Assembly: GCA_948144175.1 (NCBI GenBank)
Contig: CANXME010002420.1
Span: 2,306,001-2,370,000 of the forward strand
Direction of reading: 5' to 3'
Source of the DNA: Closterium sp. NIES-65
Taxonomy: Eukaryota; Streptophyta; Zygnematophyceae; Desmidiales; Closteriaceae
Length of the DNA: 64,000 nucleotides
The notes under the pieces are model-generated. The model was not told the origin of the DNA, did no database searches, and was given only the letters and a program-made list of their open reading frames with translations. The stretch's first letter is position 1, and each line of letters starts with the position of its first letter. Shown piece by piece: positions 20,657 to 32,559 of this stretch. The position numbers and the translations under genes are program-made.

Positions 20657-21082
20657 TGTCAAACTATGTTTGTTTTAGACTAGGTGGTGTACACATTGGT
20701 TAGTGCTAAGGTTAGGTTTGCTATATCTACCCTTATACACCCTCATTCTCGTTAGACTGGCATTTGTTATACAGACCGGGACGCTTAGTGTAGCCGCAGC
20801 GGACCAAAGAAGGTCCTATCACATGCGTTATACTGACAGTTTGACCCAGGGCGTTTAGTCAAGGTTCTATACGTTCTAGAATGGTACTGCTGTTTTCTAA
20901 ACGGTTCAGCGTTAACGGAATTTTACGGCCCAAGTCTGGTTTCGTCGCCTCGTGCGACTTGGCCCGCAACCGAGTTATCTCACCAGCCCGCTACGTCCAA
21001 ACACTGTAGCCACTGCTTCCGCCGGTGAGAAGACTGAGAATGAGGGTGTAGTACGTGCTCATTCTAGTCATTCTTAACCTCG
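20657..21082 (+). repeat. 5' LTR of F, enlarged by a DNA element
   Basis: Without the 315-bp insert it is about 111 bp, comparable to the 132-bp 3' LTR at 35,916. Ends near 21,082, followed by a degenerate PBS-like tatagagctggtttccc. Confidence 0.75.
20736..21050. mobile_element. MITE-like DNA element, 315 bp, 15-bp perfect TIRs
   Basis: tacaccctcattctc (20,736-20,750) is the exact inverse of gagaatgagggtgta (21,036-21,050). The insert breaks an otherwise collinear LTR: the 3' LTR of F reads tacccttgttcttgctcat where this copy reads taccctta, insert, gtacgtgctcat. A TA at each end could be a 2-bp TSD with the TIR starting cacccTC, which would suit a Tc1/mariner-like MITE, but the duplication cannot be fixed. 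No open frame of note; non-autonomous. Confidence 0.75.
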
Positions 21083-21897
21083 TATAGAGCTGGTTTCCCG
21101 TAGCTAGGGTTTCCCCTCGCGTTTTCACTCTCGATAGATTAGGGCCCACCAAAATCGCTAGCGCGCGCCTCGTACTAACGCGCGCCCCGTCCTAACGCGC
21201 GCCTCGTAGCTAGTCGTCCGTCGCCTTAAGCGCGTCCGTCGTCAGTACCTACCCCGTCGCCCGTAGCATTCCCGTCGCCCGTCAACATTTACCCTCCCGT
21301 CGCCCGTCACCCATCCGTTTCCCGAGCGCTCCTCGCCTGTCGCGCGTCGAACGACCATAGGAAGCGGGCCCCACGGCCCTTTTTCGTTAGCAGGCTCTGC
21401 GGCCTATCCGTAGCGAGCCGCGCGGCCCGTAATCGACAACCCCGTGGCCCGCGCTAGCTGGCCCCGTGGCCCCCCACGCATTCCCCCTCAGTTCCGCCTG
21501 TACCCCATCGCTTTCCCGCCCGTACCCTGTCTGCCGCGACTCACTACCGCCCTAATCCGTGGCAATAAACCCTAACAGCCGCCTCAACCACTCCACAACC
21601 ACTGAACCGCATTCTACCGCACCAGATCTGCCTCTCACCCGCACTAGACTACTTCCATCCGCAAGAAACCGCCTTTCACCGCACTAGACCACACTCAACC
21701 ACGAGTGCCTGCTCCCCACCAAACTCAACCTGTCTCAACCGCCCTTCACCGCACTCAACCACACCAAACCCCCTCTCCACCGCTCTAGACCTCTCTCAAC
21801 CGCACCAGAACCGCACCCAACCGTGCCAGGCTGCTCTTAGCCGCCCTCGTCCGTCCTTAGCCTCACCTGGCCGCATAGAAGGCCCCTCCCACTGCTA
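21083..21897 (+). other. Leader of element F, no gene
   Basis: C-rich stretch with cgcgcgcctcg repeats (21,150-21,215) and later caccgcactaaccac-like pyrimidine-rich repeats (21,590-21,850). No supported coding region; equals the 5' leader position of the other copia elements. Confidence 0.6.
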
Positions 21898-23330
21898 TGA
21901 CGACTGTCCTGGAGTTTGACCTTTGAGGGACGCCCTGTCGGTTTCCCGGCATGGCTGCGGAAGCTCAAGCTCTACCTCGGCAGCCGTCTCAAAAAAGATA
22001 TCCCTCTTTCCGTGCGTGCTGCTGGTGAGCTGAAAGCTACCCCCCACTCCTGCTCTGCTTGGTGATGGTGCGTCAGCAGATGACCAGGCTGCCTATGCCC
22101 AGTGTCGCACTGAGCTTAGGCGCTCGGCTGCGCGTGACAATGCCACCATCCTTGCTATCACTGCCCTGCTGCCGCCGACCGAGCAGGAACACATTGCGCA
22201 CGAGGAGACGGCGCCCTCACTGATGAAAGTTCTGATCACTCGCTATTCCACTCCTGTCACTGTGACTCTAGGACGCCACATCCTCCCCTTTCACTTTCCT
22301 GATATCCCATCATTTTCTGGGGTGGCTGACCTGATCATGCACTTGTGCTCCCTTGATGCTCAGTTCCGTGCTGCGTTTGTTGACTCTGCCTTGCTCGCTA
22401 AGAACCCCCCCTCCCCCCCCCTCTCCACGTACATGACCTTGTACCTTCTCGCCTCCCGTCTCCCTGACCGATTCAAATCCGCTCGTGATTATTTTCTCAT
22501 CATTGATCCACCGACCCTCACCATTGAGCTCTTAGAGGAGAAGCTCCTTGTAGTAGAGGGTCCTGCTCGGTCCCTTGCTGCCACTACTGGTATTGTCCAC
22601 CCCCTATCTTTGAGGGGTATGCCCCGTCTTTCCTTGCCTCCTCTGTGACCTATGCCTCTGTTGCTTCTGCAACAGAGGTGGCGGCCGTTGCCTCTGGCAA
22701 CAAGGCGGGCAAGAAGGGTGGCAAGAAAGGAGGAGGTGGTGGTGGCGGTGGGAACGGCGGTGCGGGTGATGGTGGAGGGGGTGGAGGAAGTGGAGGAGGT
22801 GGAGGGAGTGGAGGAGGTGGCGTTTTCGGTGGTAGTGGAGGTGGGGGTCCTGACTTAGGGAGTGTGGAGCCCCAGCAGCAGCAGCAGCCGCAGGAGCAGC
22901 CACAGCAACACTAGCAGCCACAACAGCAGCTGCAGTAGCAGCAGCAGCAGCAGCTGCTGCAGTAGCAGCAGCAGCAGCAGCAGCCACGGCAGCAGCTTCT
23001 CCAAGGCCAGCAGCAGCAGGTCCAGCAGTGGCCCTCGCAGCAGCAGTAGAGGCCGGCCGGACCAGAGAGCACTGCACGTAGCAGTGGCCCGTCGAGCTGG
23101 TCGTCGCGTGGTCCAGCCTTGACTCCTTGCCAGTACTAGGCTCGGACCGGTTCCCGTCGAGACGGCCCCTGTGGCCGCCTCCGCCCTCCGGGTCTGTGCT
23201 TTGCGCAGCTTACGGACCGCACCGCCCACTTCGGCCTTGGTCGCACTCCCCCCGACTGGCGCTTGCTGGCGCACACCGTTGGTCCGCAGTTGTTTGACAT
23301 GAATGCAGTAGACTTGGACCATGATGTGCG
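21898..23330 (+). pseudogene. Element F: Gag
   Basis: Begins MTTVLEFD; a relative of the A/K/L Gag is recognisable in ITRYSTPVTVTLGRHILPFHFPDI, DLIMHLCSLDAQFRAAF, AKNPPS and MTLYLLASRLPDRFKSARDYF. A Gly-rich tract (22,730-22,850) and a CAG-rich stretch (22,870-23,050) follow. Near 23,130-23,330 the Cys/His region appears as RTGSRRDGPCGRLRPPGLCFAQLTD and VDLDHDVRSAFCDV. Fossil. Confidence 0.72.
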
Positions 23331-23439
23331 ATCTGCCTTCTGTGATGTATGCGGATGACTCTAGTGCTGCGTATTCTGGTTATTACTCTTGTTTGTCTAG
23401 CTTAGGTGATGTAGAGGTTGCAAGTGCTTTCCATGCTAG

Positions 23440-24490
23440 CGTAGCTTGCACAGGTTCGACCACCGGAACTGCGTCTCTATCGTTCACGCTCGACTCTGGG
23501 GCGTCAAGTTGTTTCTTTCGCGACTGCGCAGACCTCACACCATTACGAACTCTCGTCTTTGTCGCCCTAGCTGACTCCACAACAGGACCGGTGGTTGCTC
23601 ACAACACCACCACCCTTACATGTCAGGCGGCTCCCTCTCGGTTTCTCACGGATTACTACACACCCTCGTTCTCCAGGAACTTGGTGGGTGTCAGTTACCT
23701 GCACGACCTCAGAGAAGTCACTACTTTCCCGGTGCTGTGTCAGGTCAGGCCAGGTCAGGTCATGTAGCTGCTGTGTCGTGCGACCCGTCGGTCCTCTGGC
23801 ACCACCGTCTCGGTCACCCGTCGTTCTCACGTCTTTATAGGATGGTACGTCACCGTCTGGTCTTAGGTCGCCCAAAGTCACTTGCCCTGCTTCCTCGCTC
23901 GCCTGCGCCGCCGTGCACTCCTTGCGTCGAGGGTCGGCTGTGCGCTGCCCCTCACTCCTCCTCGTTCCCGCCCACTACGACTCCCCTACAGACTCTGCAC
24001 TTGGACGTCTGGGGCCCCTCCCTGGTCCTTGGCCCACGCCAGGAGCGCTACTTCGTGATTGTGGTGGACGACTTCTCCCGCTACACCACGGTTTTCTCCT
24101 TGCGACGGAAGGTTGACGTGCATACCGTCCTCGAGCCATGGCTACTAGCGAGGGGTGGCGCCCAGGGCCTGTGTGGGCTCCGCCCACATTCGGACCGTGG
24201 TGGTGAATTTTTCTTCCTCTCTCCTGGAGACATTCTGTTTAGGGTCGGGGGATCATCTAGTCTTACACACTACCAGACTCGCCGCAGCAGAACAGGGTGG
24301 CCGAGCGACACATCGGCGTGGTAATGGAGGTTACTCCATGTGCCATGCCGGTGCCCCCCAGTTCCTGTGGCTTCAGGCAGTCCACTACGCCGCGCACCAA
24401 TTGAACCTGTGGCATAGTGACGCATGGCCACGGGTGACGCCAGTCTCCCTTTGGACAGGTTCTTTGGGCGTAGCAGCTGACTTCCGCGTC
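23440..24490 (+). pseudogene. Element F: protease, pre-integrase and integrase
   Basis: SFTLDSGASSCFFRDCADLTPL is an intact-looking protease site. LWHHRLGHPSFSRLYRM and CTPCVEGRLCAAPHSS form the HHCC head. LHLDVWGPSLVLGPRQERYFVIVVDDFSRYTTVF and LRPHSDRGGEF are the first two catalytic aspartate regions; the third is in a worn stretch near 24,280. Ends near FLWLQAVHYAAHQLNLW. Fossil. Confidence 0.82.
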
Positions 24491-24499
24491 TAGGGTTCT

Positions 24500-25420
24500 C
24501 TAGCTGACGTTCTCGTCACCCTTTGGCTTCCCGTCCGTCCCACAGTTCCTTTCTCGTTCTTCTCTGCGGCCGGTTGCTGCGGAGCCTTGGGGTGTTACTT
24601 CAGGAGGTACCGGAGGCCACGGGGGTGTCGGTGGTGGAGTTGCTGGTTCTGGGGGTGCTAGAGCTAGAGGCACTGGCACTGTGGCGCCTACACCGCGCAC
24701 TGTACGTTTCTTAACCCGTGAGCAGCGTCTCCTCCGGTTGGAAAGGGAGGAGCGTGAGCGGTTTGAGAGGGCATAGCAGCAGCAACAGCAGCAGCAGGAG
24801 CAGTCTCAGTCGCAGCAGCAAGAGTAGAGGAGTCACAGCAGCAGCAAGAGAGAGCAGAGGAGGGGTCACCACTATAGCAGCAGGTGCAGTTGCAGCTACA
24901 GCAAGAGAGTGTAGAGGAGTTACGAGTATAGCAGCAGGTGGAGTTGCAGTCGCAGCAGGAGAGAGTAGAAGGAAGAGTCACGACCGCACCAGAAGAGGGT
25001 AGAGCAGGAGTCCCGACCGCAGCAGTAGGTACAGTAATAGACACAGCAGGAAAGAGTAGAGGAGTTACGACCGCAGCAGGAGAGGGTAGCGGAGGAGTCC
25101 CGGCCATAGCAGCGAGTGCAGCTGCAGCCTCAGCAGGAGAGGGCAGAGGAGGAGCCACAGGAGCAAGAATAGGGGCAGGTACTGTCGCAGGAGACGCCAA
25201 CGGGGGCGGAGCGGCGGCGACTGCGACTGCTGACCTGCCCGACCCAGCACCTGCACGCTCGGTTCGTGGTCCCCTACTGTCCCCTCCTGTTCCCCCTGTC
25301 GAGTCCCTTTCCTCGTCCCAGTGGGCTCGTCGTTCTCCCCTCAGTCGTGCTGTGTCCCCAGAGCCTCGTCGGTCCTGTTACCGTGCCGACGGCCCGTTTC
25401 ACCTTGTTCTTCGATCTAGT
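24500..25420 (+). repeat. Element F: low-complexity integrase-RT linker
   Basis: Repeats around agcagcaggtgcagt and gagagtagaggag (24,770-25,150) take the place of the 15-bp GGAEP repeats of K, L, C and O. No independent gene. Confidence 0.65.
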
Positions 25421-25429
25421 GTTCCGTCT

Positions 25430-27280
25430 CCACCTGTCCTTCCACAACCTCGTGAGTCATCCCTCACTGTGTTTCACAACCCGCTGTCCGACTACCTCCG
25501 TGCCTCTTGCCGTATCGTCTCCCGTGGTCTGTCCGCGTTGGTCACTCGCCCGACTGCCCCTCTGCTCTCCGCCTCAGTGTCACCACTGTCAGTGCCTTTG
25601 CCTCTTCCCACCGCCTTGACTACACCGCTCACCTGGTGACTGGCACTGCTCGTTCTCCATCCTCTGGGGGTGCTCCTGTCTTTCCCTTGGAGGTCCTGGA
25701 GGACAGGCAATTTGAGTTTGGTTTCCTTGCGGCCGCTGTTACTCATCTCTGCGCCATGCTGCTTGCCCCTGAGGGGGATTTAGTCGCCATTGATATCCCG
25801 ATCCCTTCGTATTGGATAGCAATTGAGGAGGCAGAGATGGCATCTTATAGGTCCACAGGCACCTACGTCGATGCCGTCCCACCACGTGGGGCGAACGTTT
25901 TCAATGGCATATGGCTCTACAAGGTGAAGCGGCCACCTGGAGCACCACCGGTGTTCAAGGCGCGCTACGTGGCGAGAGGCTTCAGTCAGCGAGAAAGGAT
26001 AGACTTCTTCCAGACCTTCGCTCCCACCCCAAAGATGACCAATCTTCGGGTGTTGCTGCACATTGCAGCTCAGCACGACTACGAGTTGCACTTCTTAGAC
26101 TTCTCCATAGCGTTGCTTTAGGAGAGCCTGTACGAGCAGATCTGGTTGCGTCGTCCGCCTGGCTTCACCGTCTCTTTCCCTCTTGAGACCCAGTGGCAGC
26201 TGCGTCGTCCAGTCTACGGCCTGCGCTAGGCTCTTCGTGAGTGGCACGACACACTTCGCACGACACTTGCTGCACTTGACTTTTTTCCGTCGTCTGCCGA
26301 CCCGTCGGTGTTCGTTCACCGTGGTCGACCCCGTTCTTTGTGCTGGTTTACGTTGACAAACTGGTCTTCGCCACTCTCGACCGATGCGCAGTGGCCTCCG
26401 TGAAGGAGGAACTGCAGGGGAGGCACATTTGCATTGACCTTGGTGAGCTGCAGTGCTACCTTGGCCTGCAGATCACCAAGGACAGGGCAGCTCGCACCAT
26501 TACGCTGACTCAGTCGCATATGGTCGAGCAGCTCCTCACGCAGTTTCGCTTCCCATTCTCCAAGGTGCAGCTCACCCCTCTTGCTGTGGATCATGGACCC
26601 ACGGCTCCACCTTTGGACGAGCCGTTTGAGTCCAGCGGTCCATATCCTGTACTCGCCAAGACCTAGCTTACCCTCTTAGCGTTCTTGCGCACTTTGTTGC
26701 GCCTGGCAGACACCGACCTTCCCACTGGTACGTTGCTAAGAGGGTGGCAAAGTATATGGCGAGCACACCAGGCATGGGACTTGTCCTTGTAGAGAAGCAG
26801 CCAGTTACACTTACAGGTTTTTCTGACTCGTCGTGGGCTGACGACGCAGAGTCGTTGCAGTCTACATAGGGTTACCGCTTCAGCCTTGGGACCGGACCTG
26901 TTTTGTGGAGGTCGACACGGGGGTCGTCCGTCTCTAGTTCTAGTTGTGAGGCAGAGGTGTACGTTGCGGCCATGGTAGCATAGGAGCTTCGCTGACTGTC
27001 TTTCCTCCTCACCGACCTTGGTGAGCGGCCTCGTTCTTCCCCAGTCTTGTTCGCCAACAACAGGTCTGCTATCCTGTTGTGCGACTTGCCCCGACTGGTT
27101 GGGAAGGCGAAGCACATCCAGCTTTGTTACTTCCTTTTGCGAGAGTTGCAGCAGCGTGGCCAGGCACTCGTGTGACGTGTGGTCTTTGAGGCCAACACTG
27201 CAGACATCTTCACCAAGGCGTTGCCGCCTTGTGACCACCAGCATTTCTGCACCCAGCTTGGCCTTGTAGACACACTTGCT
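25430..27280 (+). pseudogene. Element F: RT and RNase H
   Basis: RT: VLEDRQFEFGFLAAAVTHLCAMLLAPEGD, GANVFNGIWLYKVKRPPGAPPVFKARYVARGFSQRERIDFFQTFAPTPKMT, YELHFLDFS, LVYVDKLVFATLD, CIDLGELQCYLGLQITKDRAARTITLTQSHM. RNase H: GFSDSSWADDAESL-like text, SSSCEAEVYVAAM and FEANTADIFTKALPPCDHQ. 27,280-27,610 is the 3' UTR with taggccttgtggcccc repeats. Fossil. Confidence 0.85.
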
Positions 27281-27626
27281 TGTATAGAGATGCTTTGTAT
27301 TGTACTCTTGCATCTCACTAAATATTTTATATCTGTGCTTGTGGACAGGCCTTGTGGCCCCTTACTTCTATAGAGATGCTTGTCGTGCATGTCTTGTACT
27401 CTTGCATCTCTTATATCTGCTATATACTTTCATGTCAATTGGCCTTGTGGCCCCTTGCTTGTTCTTGGACTTTGTGGTGATCTTGAGATCCACCCCGAGA
27501 GTTTCTTTGTTCTTGTGAACTGGTCGTGTGACCGTTGCTTGTTCTTGCTGACTGGCCATGTGACCCTTGCTCTTGGGTTGTGTGTTGCTCTCGACATGAC
27601 TACCGTCTCCTAAACTATGGGGGTGT

Positions 27627-27754
27627 TGAGAAGAAACGAGAATGGATGAACTATGAAAGGAGTGAGTACAAGTACTAACCCTAATTGGGTTGTACCCCCT
27701 ATGGGATACCCCACTATAGCCTACACAAAATGTATAAGCTATAATGTTCTGACA
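27627..27754 (-). repeat. 3' LTR of G (128 bp)
   Basis: Lineage-I core. Followed on the inner side by the PPT (sense TATGGGGGTG) and a 3' UTR that is nearly identical to that of A. Confidence 0.92.
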
Positions 27755-27963
27755 CACCCCCATAGGCAAAGTGGGGGAGAACAAGGGGTCACAAGACCAG
27801 TCAAGCAAAGCAAAGAAAAGCAAGCTCAGGGTGGATCACAACGTCACCACACAGTCCGAGCACAAGTTCAGGGCCACAGGGTCAGTTCACATGCAGGAGT
27901 ATAGACATATAAAAGCTAGACAAGCAAGAGCAGGTATAGATATAGGTAACAATACAAGCAAGG

Positions 27964-29950
27964 TCAAGAGGTGAGCAAGTGAGGCAAGAGAGGCACAAGA
28001 CCCAGCTGCGTGCAGAAGCGCTGATGATCACAAGGCGCAAGTGCCTTGGTGAAAACATTAGCAGTGTTGGCCTCAGAGGCCACGTACGCAAGCCGCAACT
28101 GACCACGCTGCTGTAGCTCACGAGCAAGGAAGTAGCGGAGAGCAATGTGCTTTGTTCTGTGCTCCAGTCTCTGCTCTTGACACAAGGCCAGCATGGCCTT
28201 GTTGTCTACATACAGGACTGGAGGAGAACGAGGCGGCTCTCCAAGGTCGGTCAGCAGGTAGGTGAGCCAGCGAAGCTCCTGTGCAGCCATGGCCCCGACG
28301 TAGATCTCAGCTTCACAACTAGAGCTGAGAACAGAAGACGAGCGAGTATCCCGCCACGAAACAGAACCGGAACCAAGGTTGAAGGTGTAACCCTGTGACG
28401 ACCGCTGAGTAGAATGGTCGTCAGCCCAAGAAGCGTCCGCGTGCCCAGTGAGGACCACTGGACTCCGCCCTCCAAGCACTAGCCCCATGCACGACGTACT
28501 GCACAGGTAGCGCAACACCCTCTTCGCTGCAGCCATGTGCTCTAGTCGGTGTCTCCCAGGAGCAACATAGCGTGCGAGAATGCTAAGAGGGTATGCAAGG
28601 TCAAGTCGTGTGCAGGTCATCACGTACATGAGGCAGCCAACAAGCTCTGGGTACGGACCACTCGACTCTACGGACTCATCCGAAGGCAGAGCTAAGAGCG
28701 AGTGGCGAGTAGGCAGAGGAGTGGCCTGAGGCAAGGAGTACGTGAAGCCGAAGCGCTGAAGGACCTGCTGTACCATGTGTGACTGAGTCAGGGTGATGGT
28801 GCGGTGTGCTCTGTCCCGGGTGATCTGCAAGCCAAGGTAGCTGCGCAGTTCACCCAAGTCTGTGCACGTGTGTCTCTTCTGCAGCTCGGACTTCACGTAG
28901 GCGAGTCCAGCAGTGTCAGCTGTGGCAAAGACCAAGTCGTCGACGTACACGAGGATGTAGAACGGCGGCAGTGAAGTGTCGGTGCATAGAAACAGCGACG
29001 GGTCTAAAGTAGAGGGAGCAAACCCAAGAGCCACAAGTGTAGTCCTCAGTGTGTCGTGCCACTCACGCGGTGCCTGGCGGAGACCGTAGACTGGCCGCCG
29101 GTGGCTCCACTGGGTGCTAGGAGGAAAAGTCCTAGTGAAGCCAAGTGAGCGGCGCAGCCAGATCTCCTCGTGCAAGCTGCCCTGCAGGAAAGCGGTGCTG
29201 AAGTCAAGAGAGTGTAGCTCGTAGTCACGGTGAGCAGCTACGTGCAGCAGTACCCGAAGAGTGGTCATCTTCAGGGTGGGAAAGAAGGTTTTGAAAGTAG
29301 TCAACTCCCTGCCGCTGATTGAAGCCCCGAGCCACGTAACGCGCCTTGAAGACATGCGGAGAACCCGGCGGCTGCTTCACCCTCAAAATCCACATGCCAG
29401 TGACGATGTTCGCCCCAAGAGGGGGGACAGCGTCAACGTAGGTGCCCGTGGACTTCCAGGAAGCCATCTCTGCATCCATAGCTGCCTGCCACTGAGAAGA
29501 GTAGGGACACTCTATCGCCTCCGCGTAAGAGCGCGGAGTCGGGATGTCGAGTGCATCCGGGTCTCCCTCAGGGGTAAGCAGTACGGATACGAGATGAGGT
29601 GAAGCAGCGGCCAAGCACTGGAACTCCTCCTGCCTGTCCTCAAGGACGTCCGTGCCAAGGGCACACTCACCGTCGACAGATGGAGGACAGACAGACTCAG
29701 ACTCAGCGACTCCGGGTCGGCAAGAGCAGGAAGAGAGGACTCAGGAGGAGAAGACAAAGGGGCACGCAGAGGAGCAGTGGACGGACGTAGAGACATCCGG
29801 TGCGTGCCAAGGACAGGAGGAGGATGCTGACGCGAACCGCAACCACTAGTGCGAGCAGTACGGACAGGCGACGCAGGGCGAGACGCAGGCTCACGACGCT
29901 CAGCAGGACCTCCGGTAGGCCCAGTGTAGGGAGAAGGAGCAGGCAGTGGG
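27964..29950 (-). pseudogene. Element G/O: RT and RNase H
   Basis: From the right: SLPALADPESLSL, PRSYAEAIECPYSSQWQAAMDAEMASWKSTGTYVDAVP, GMWILRVKQPPGSPHVFKARYVARGF, TLRVLLHVAAHRDYELHSLDFSTAFLQGSLHEEIWLRRS, FYILVYVDDLVFATADTAGL (YVDD), the RNase H block ASWADDHSTQRSSQGYTF, SCEAEIYVGAMAAQELRW, LYVDNKAMLALCQEQ and ANTANVFTKALAPCDHQ. Ownership between G and O is not certain. Confidence 0.88.
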
Positions 29951-29999
29951 GAGGTGGGCCGTAGCTCTAATTGTGACCGGACAGGCTGTGGACACTCTA

Positions 30000-30930
30000 A
30001 GGGAGGAGGAGGACCGGGAGAAGGCGGGAGACCAAGAACCTGCTGAAGGAGTGGAACGAAGTACGGCCGCCGCCGTGCAGCGACTCCAGAACCAGCAGAG
30101 ACACCAGAGCCAGGGTCCTCAGCACCAGCAGCAGCTCCAACTCCCGGGTCCTCAGCAGCAGCAGCAGCAGATCCAACGCCCGGGTCCTCAGCACCAGCAG
30201 CATCTCCAACGCCCGACTCCACATTACCAGCAGTAGCACCAGCGCACGGCTCCACAGCACCAGCAGCAGCACCAGTGCCCGGGTCCTCAGCACCAGCAGC
30301 AGCTCCAATGCCCGGGTCCTCAGCGCCAGCAGCAGCTCCAACGCCCGGGTCCGCAGCACCAGCAGCAGCACAAGCAGCACCGGGGTCCGTGACACCAGGC
30401 CCGCCACTTTGAAGAGTGAAGCGCCGCTCGTACCACTCACGGATCTGCTCACGGGAGGGGAGCTCCCGGCTAGAAGGAGAAGCACCGGCACCAGCCCCAG
30501 TAGTACGCCTGGCTCCAGAGGTACCTCTCCTGAGGCTGCACTACTTTAAGTACCACTCACGCAGCTGCTCTGAGGAGAGGGCTCCTCCAGGTGTAGGACT
30601 CTCAGGCTCAGGGCCTCCAGACTCAGAACCCCCAGACTCAGCACCCCCAGGCTCAGCACCCCCAGGCTCAGCACCCCCAGGCTCAGCACCCCCAGGCTCA
30701 GCACCCCCAGGCTCAGCACCCCCAGGCTCAGCACCCATAGGCTCCGCACCCCCAGGCTCAGCACCCCCAGGCTCAACACTCCCAGGCTCAGCACCCCCAG
30801 GCTCCGCACCCCCAGGCTCAGCACCCCTAGGCTCCGCACCCCCAGGCTCAGCACCTCCAGACTCCGCACCGGCAGCTGGACAAGAGTCGACAGCTATGTA
30901 AACAGGCTCAACAGGGTCTACCTGAGACAC
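30000..30930 (-). repeat. Integrase-RT linker with 15-bp repeats
   Basis: 30,620-30,870 holds about 16 units of a 15-bp repeat (gctcagcacccccag), reading GGAEP on the minus strand. 30,555-30,590 reads LSSEQLREWY; 30,430-30,460 reads REQIREWYERR; 30,080-30,390 is a second 27- to 30-bp repeat (cccgggtcctcagcaccagc). Same place as the linkers in C, K and L. Confidence 0.82.
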
Positions 30931-30965
30931 ACCTGAGGGAGCGGTACCTTTAGGGGGGAGGGGGT

Positions 30966-32543
30966 CTACGACAGCAGCACATGGCGCGAGGAAGAGAGGC
31001 GGGGGGGGGGGAGCGGGGCAGTGCGGTAGGGGAAGAGGCGGTAGTAGGGGACGGACTCGTCAAAAGTGACGTCCTGAGAGGGCAAGACTCGGCGCGAGGT
31101 GGCGTGGTAAAGCTGCCAACCAGGCGCGTGCGGGACAAAGCCGAGGAAGACGCAGGGAACAGCACGGGAGGAGAGCGTGTCCGCAGACGTATCGCGCACA
31201 AAAGCTCGAGATCCCCAGACCCGGAAACGTGACGCATCGCCAACCTCCCCCGTCCACAGAAGTGTGGGCGAGGTCTTCGGCAAGGAGACACGGGGCCAGA
31301 GGTTGAGCTGATGCGCAGCGTACCGGACCGCAAACGGCCACAGAAAGTGGGGGGCAGCCGCATGGATCAAGGAGGTACGGGCGACCTCCATGACCAGGCC
31401 AATGCGGCGCTCCGCAACCCCATTCTGCTGTGGAGAGGCCGGAAGCGTGAACGACTGCTCAATGCCGTGCTCAGCACAGTAGGCTGCCAAGAGGTCGGAG
31501 GAGAACTCACCACCTCTGTCAGAGTGCAAGCGCAGGACAGGAAAGTCCGAGCGGAAACGCTCGCTGAGCTGGAGACGGGCTCTACGGATCCAAGGGATCA
31601 AGACACCAGGGACCTCACCCTTGGTGCGCAAGGGGAAGACCGTGGTGTAGCGCGAGTAGTCGTCAACAACTATCAGGAAGTACCTCTCCTGACCCTGACC
31701 ACGGACGCGGGCTGGGCCCCACACGTCCATGTGGAGCGTCTGCAAGGGAGCAGTCGTCGGGGGAAACGAGGAGTGAGGAGCGGCGCGTTGCCGCCCCTTG
31801 ACACAAGGAAGAAAGGGAGGAGCAGGCGAGGGTGGGAGGGGAGGGAGGACCCTGGGAAGACCAGAGACAAGGTACCAGGAGTGCATGGCACGAAGGCGCT
31901 GCACAGACGGGTGGCCAAGTCGGTGGTGCCACAGGACAGTCTCGTGCGCCAGAGAGCGACACGAGCAGGGGTCAGACAGCAGACCTGACGCGGACGCAGA
32001 CGCAGACGCAGCGACCTGAGGGGATCCAGTGGTCAGTGTGTACAGGTCCGACCCCGGCTGCCGAGTGAAGGTAGCTAAGTGGTGGCCCGTACGAGCACAC
32101 GTGTAGTGTGTCACACGCTCGTAGGCAGGGGTGAACTGGTGAACACCCCCGTCCTGGAGTGCACAACCTGCCACCAAGTTCGTAGAGAACGAGGGGAGGT
32201 GGAGACTTGACAGTGTGCCCGACGGGACCGCAGGACAGGGAAGGACAGTGGAGGAGGTCGCAATGACCGGACCCCCAGAGGGGTCAGCGAGGGAGACAGC
32301 AACTGGCCGAGCAAGTGGCTCAAGGGCAGTGCGGTCACGAAAGAAGCAGCGAGAAGCACCTGAGTCCAGTGTGAAGGTGTGCAGTGCTGCCGTCAACTCA
32401 GTACCAAGTGGGGCAGACGCAGAAGCACCTAGAGCAGCTGCCTCACCAGCACCTGGAGCGGCAGACGCACTAGTCCTAATGCCCGGGTCGGGCGGCACAC
32501 ACAGGTACTCACCACCCTCTCCACTAGTAGATATCACATACAT
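30966..32543 (-). pseudogene. Element O: protease, pre-integrase and integrase
   Basis: A long open stretch of 525 residues. HTFTLDSGASRCFFRDRTALEPL is the protease site; VLWHHRLGHPSVQRLRAMHSW and FLPCVKGRQRAAPHS the HHCC head; LHMDVWGPARVRGQGQERYFLIVVDDYSRYTTVF, LRLHSDRGGEFSSDLLA and SPQQNGVAERRIGLVMEVART carry the D, D and E; RFRVWGSRAFVRDTSADTLSSRAVPCVFLGF is the integrase C-terminal part. The best preserved integrase of its family in the window. Confidence 0.92.
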
Positions 32544-32559
32544 AGCAGTGAGAATAGCA

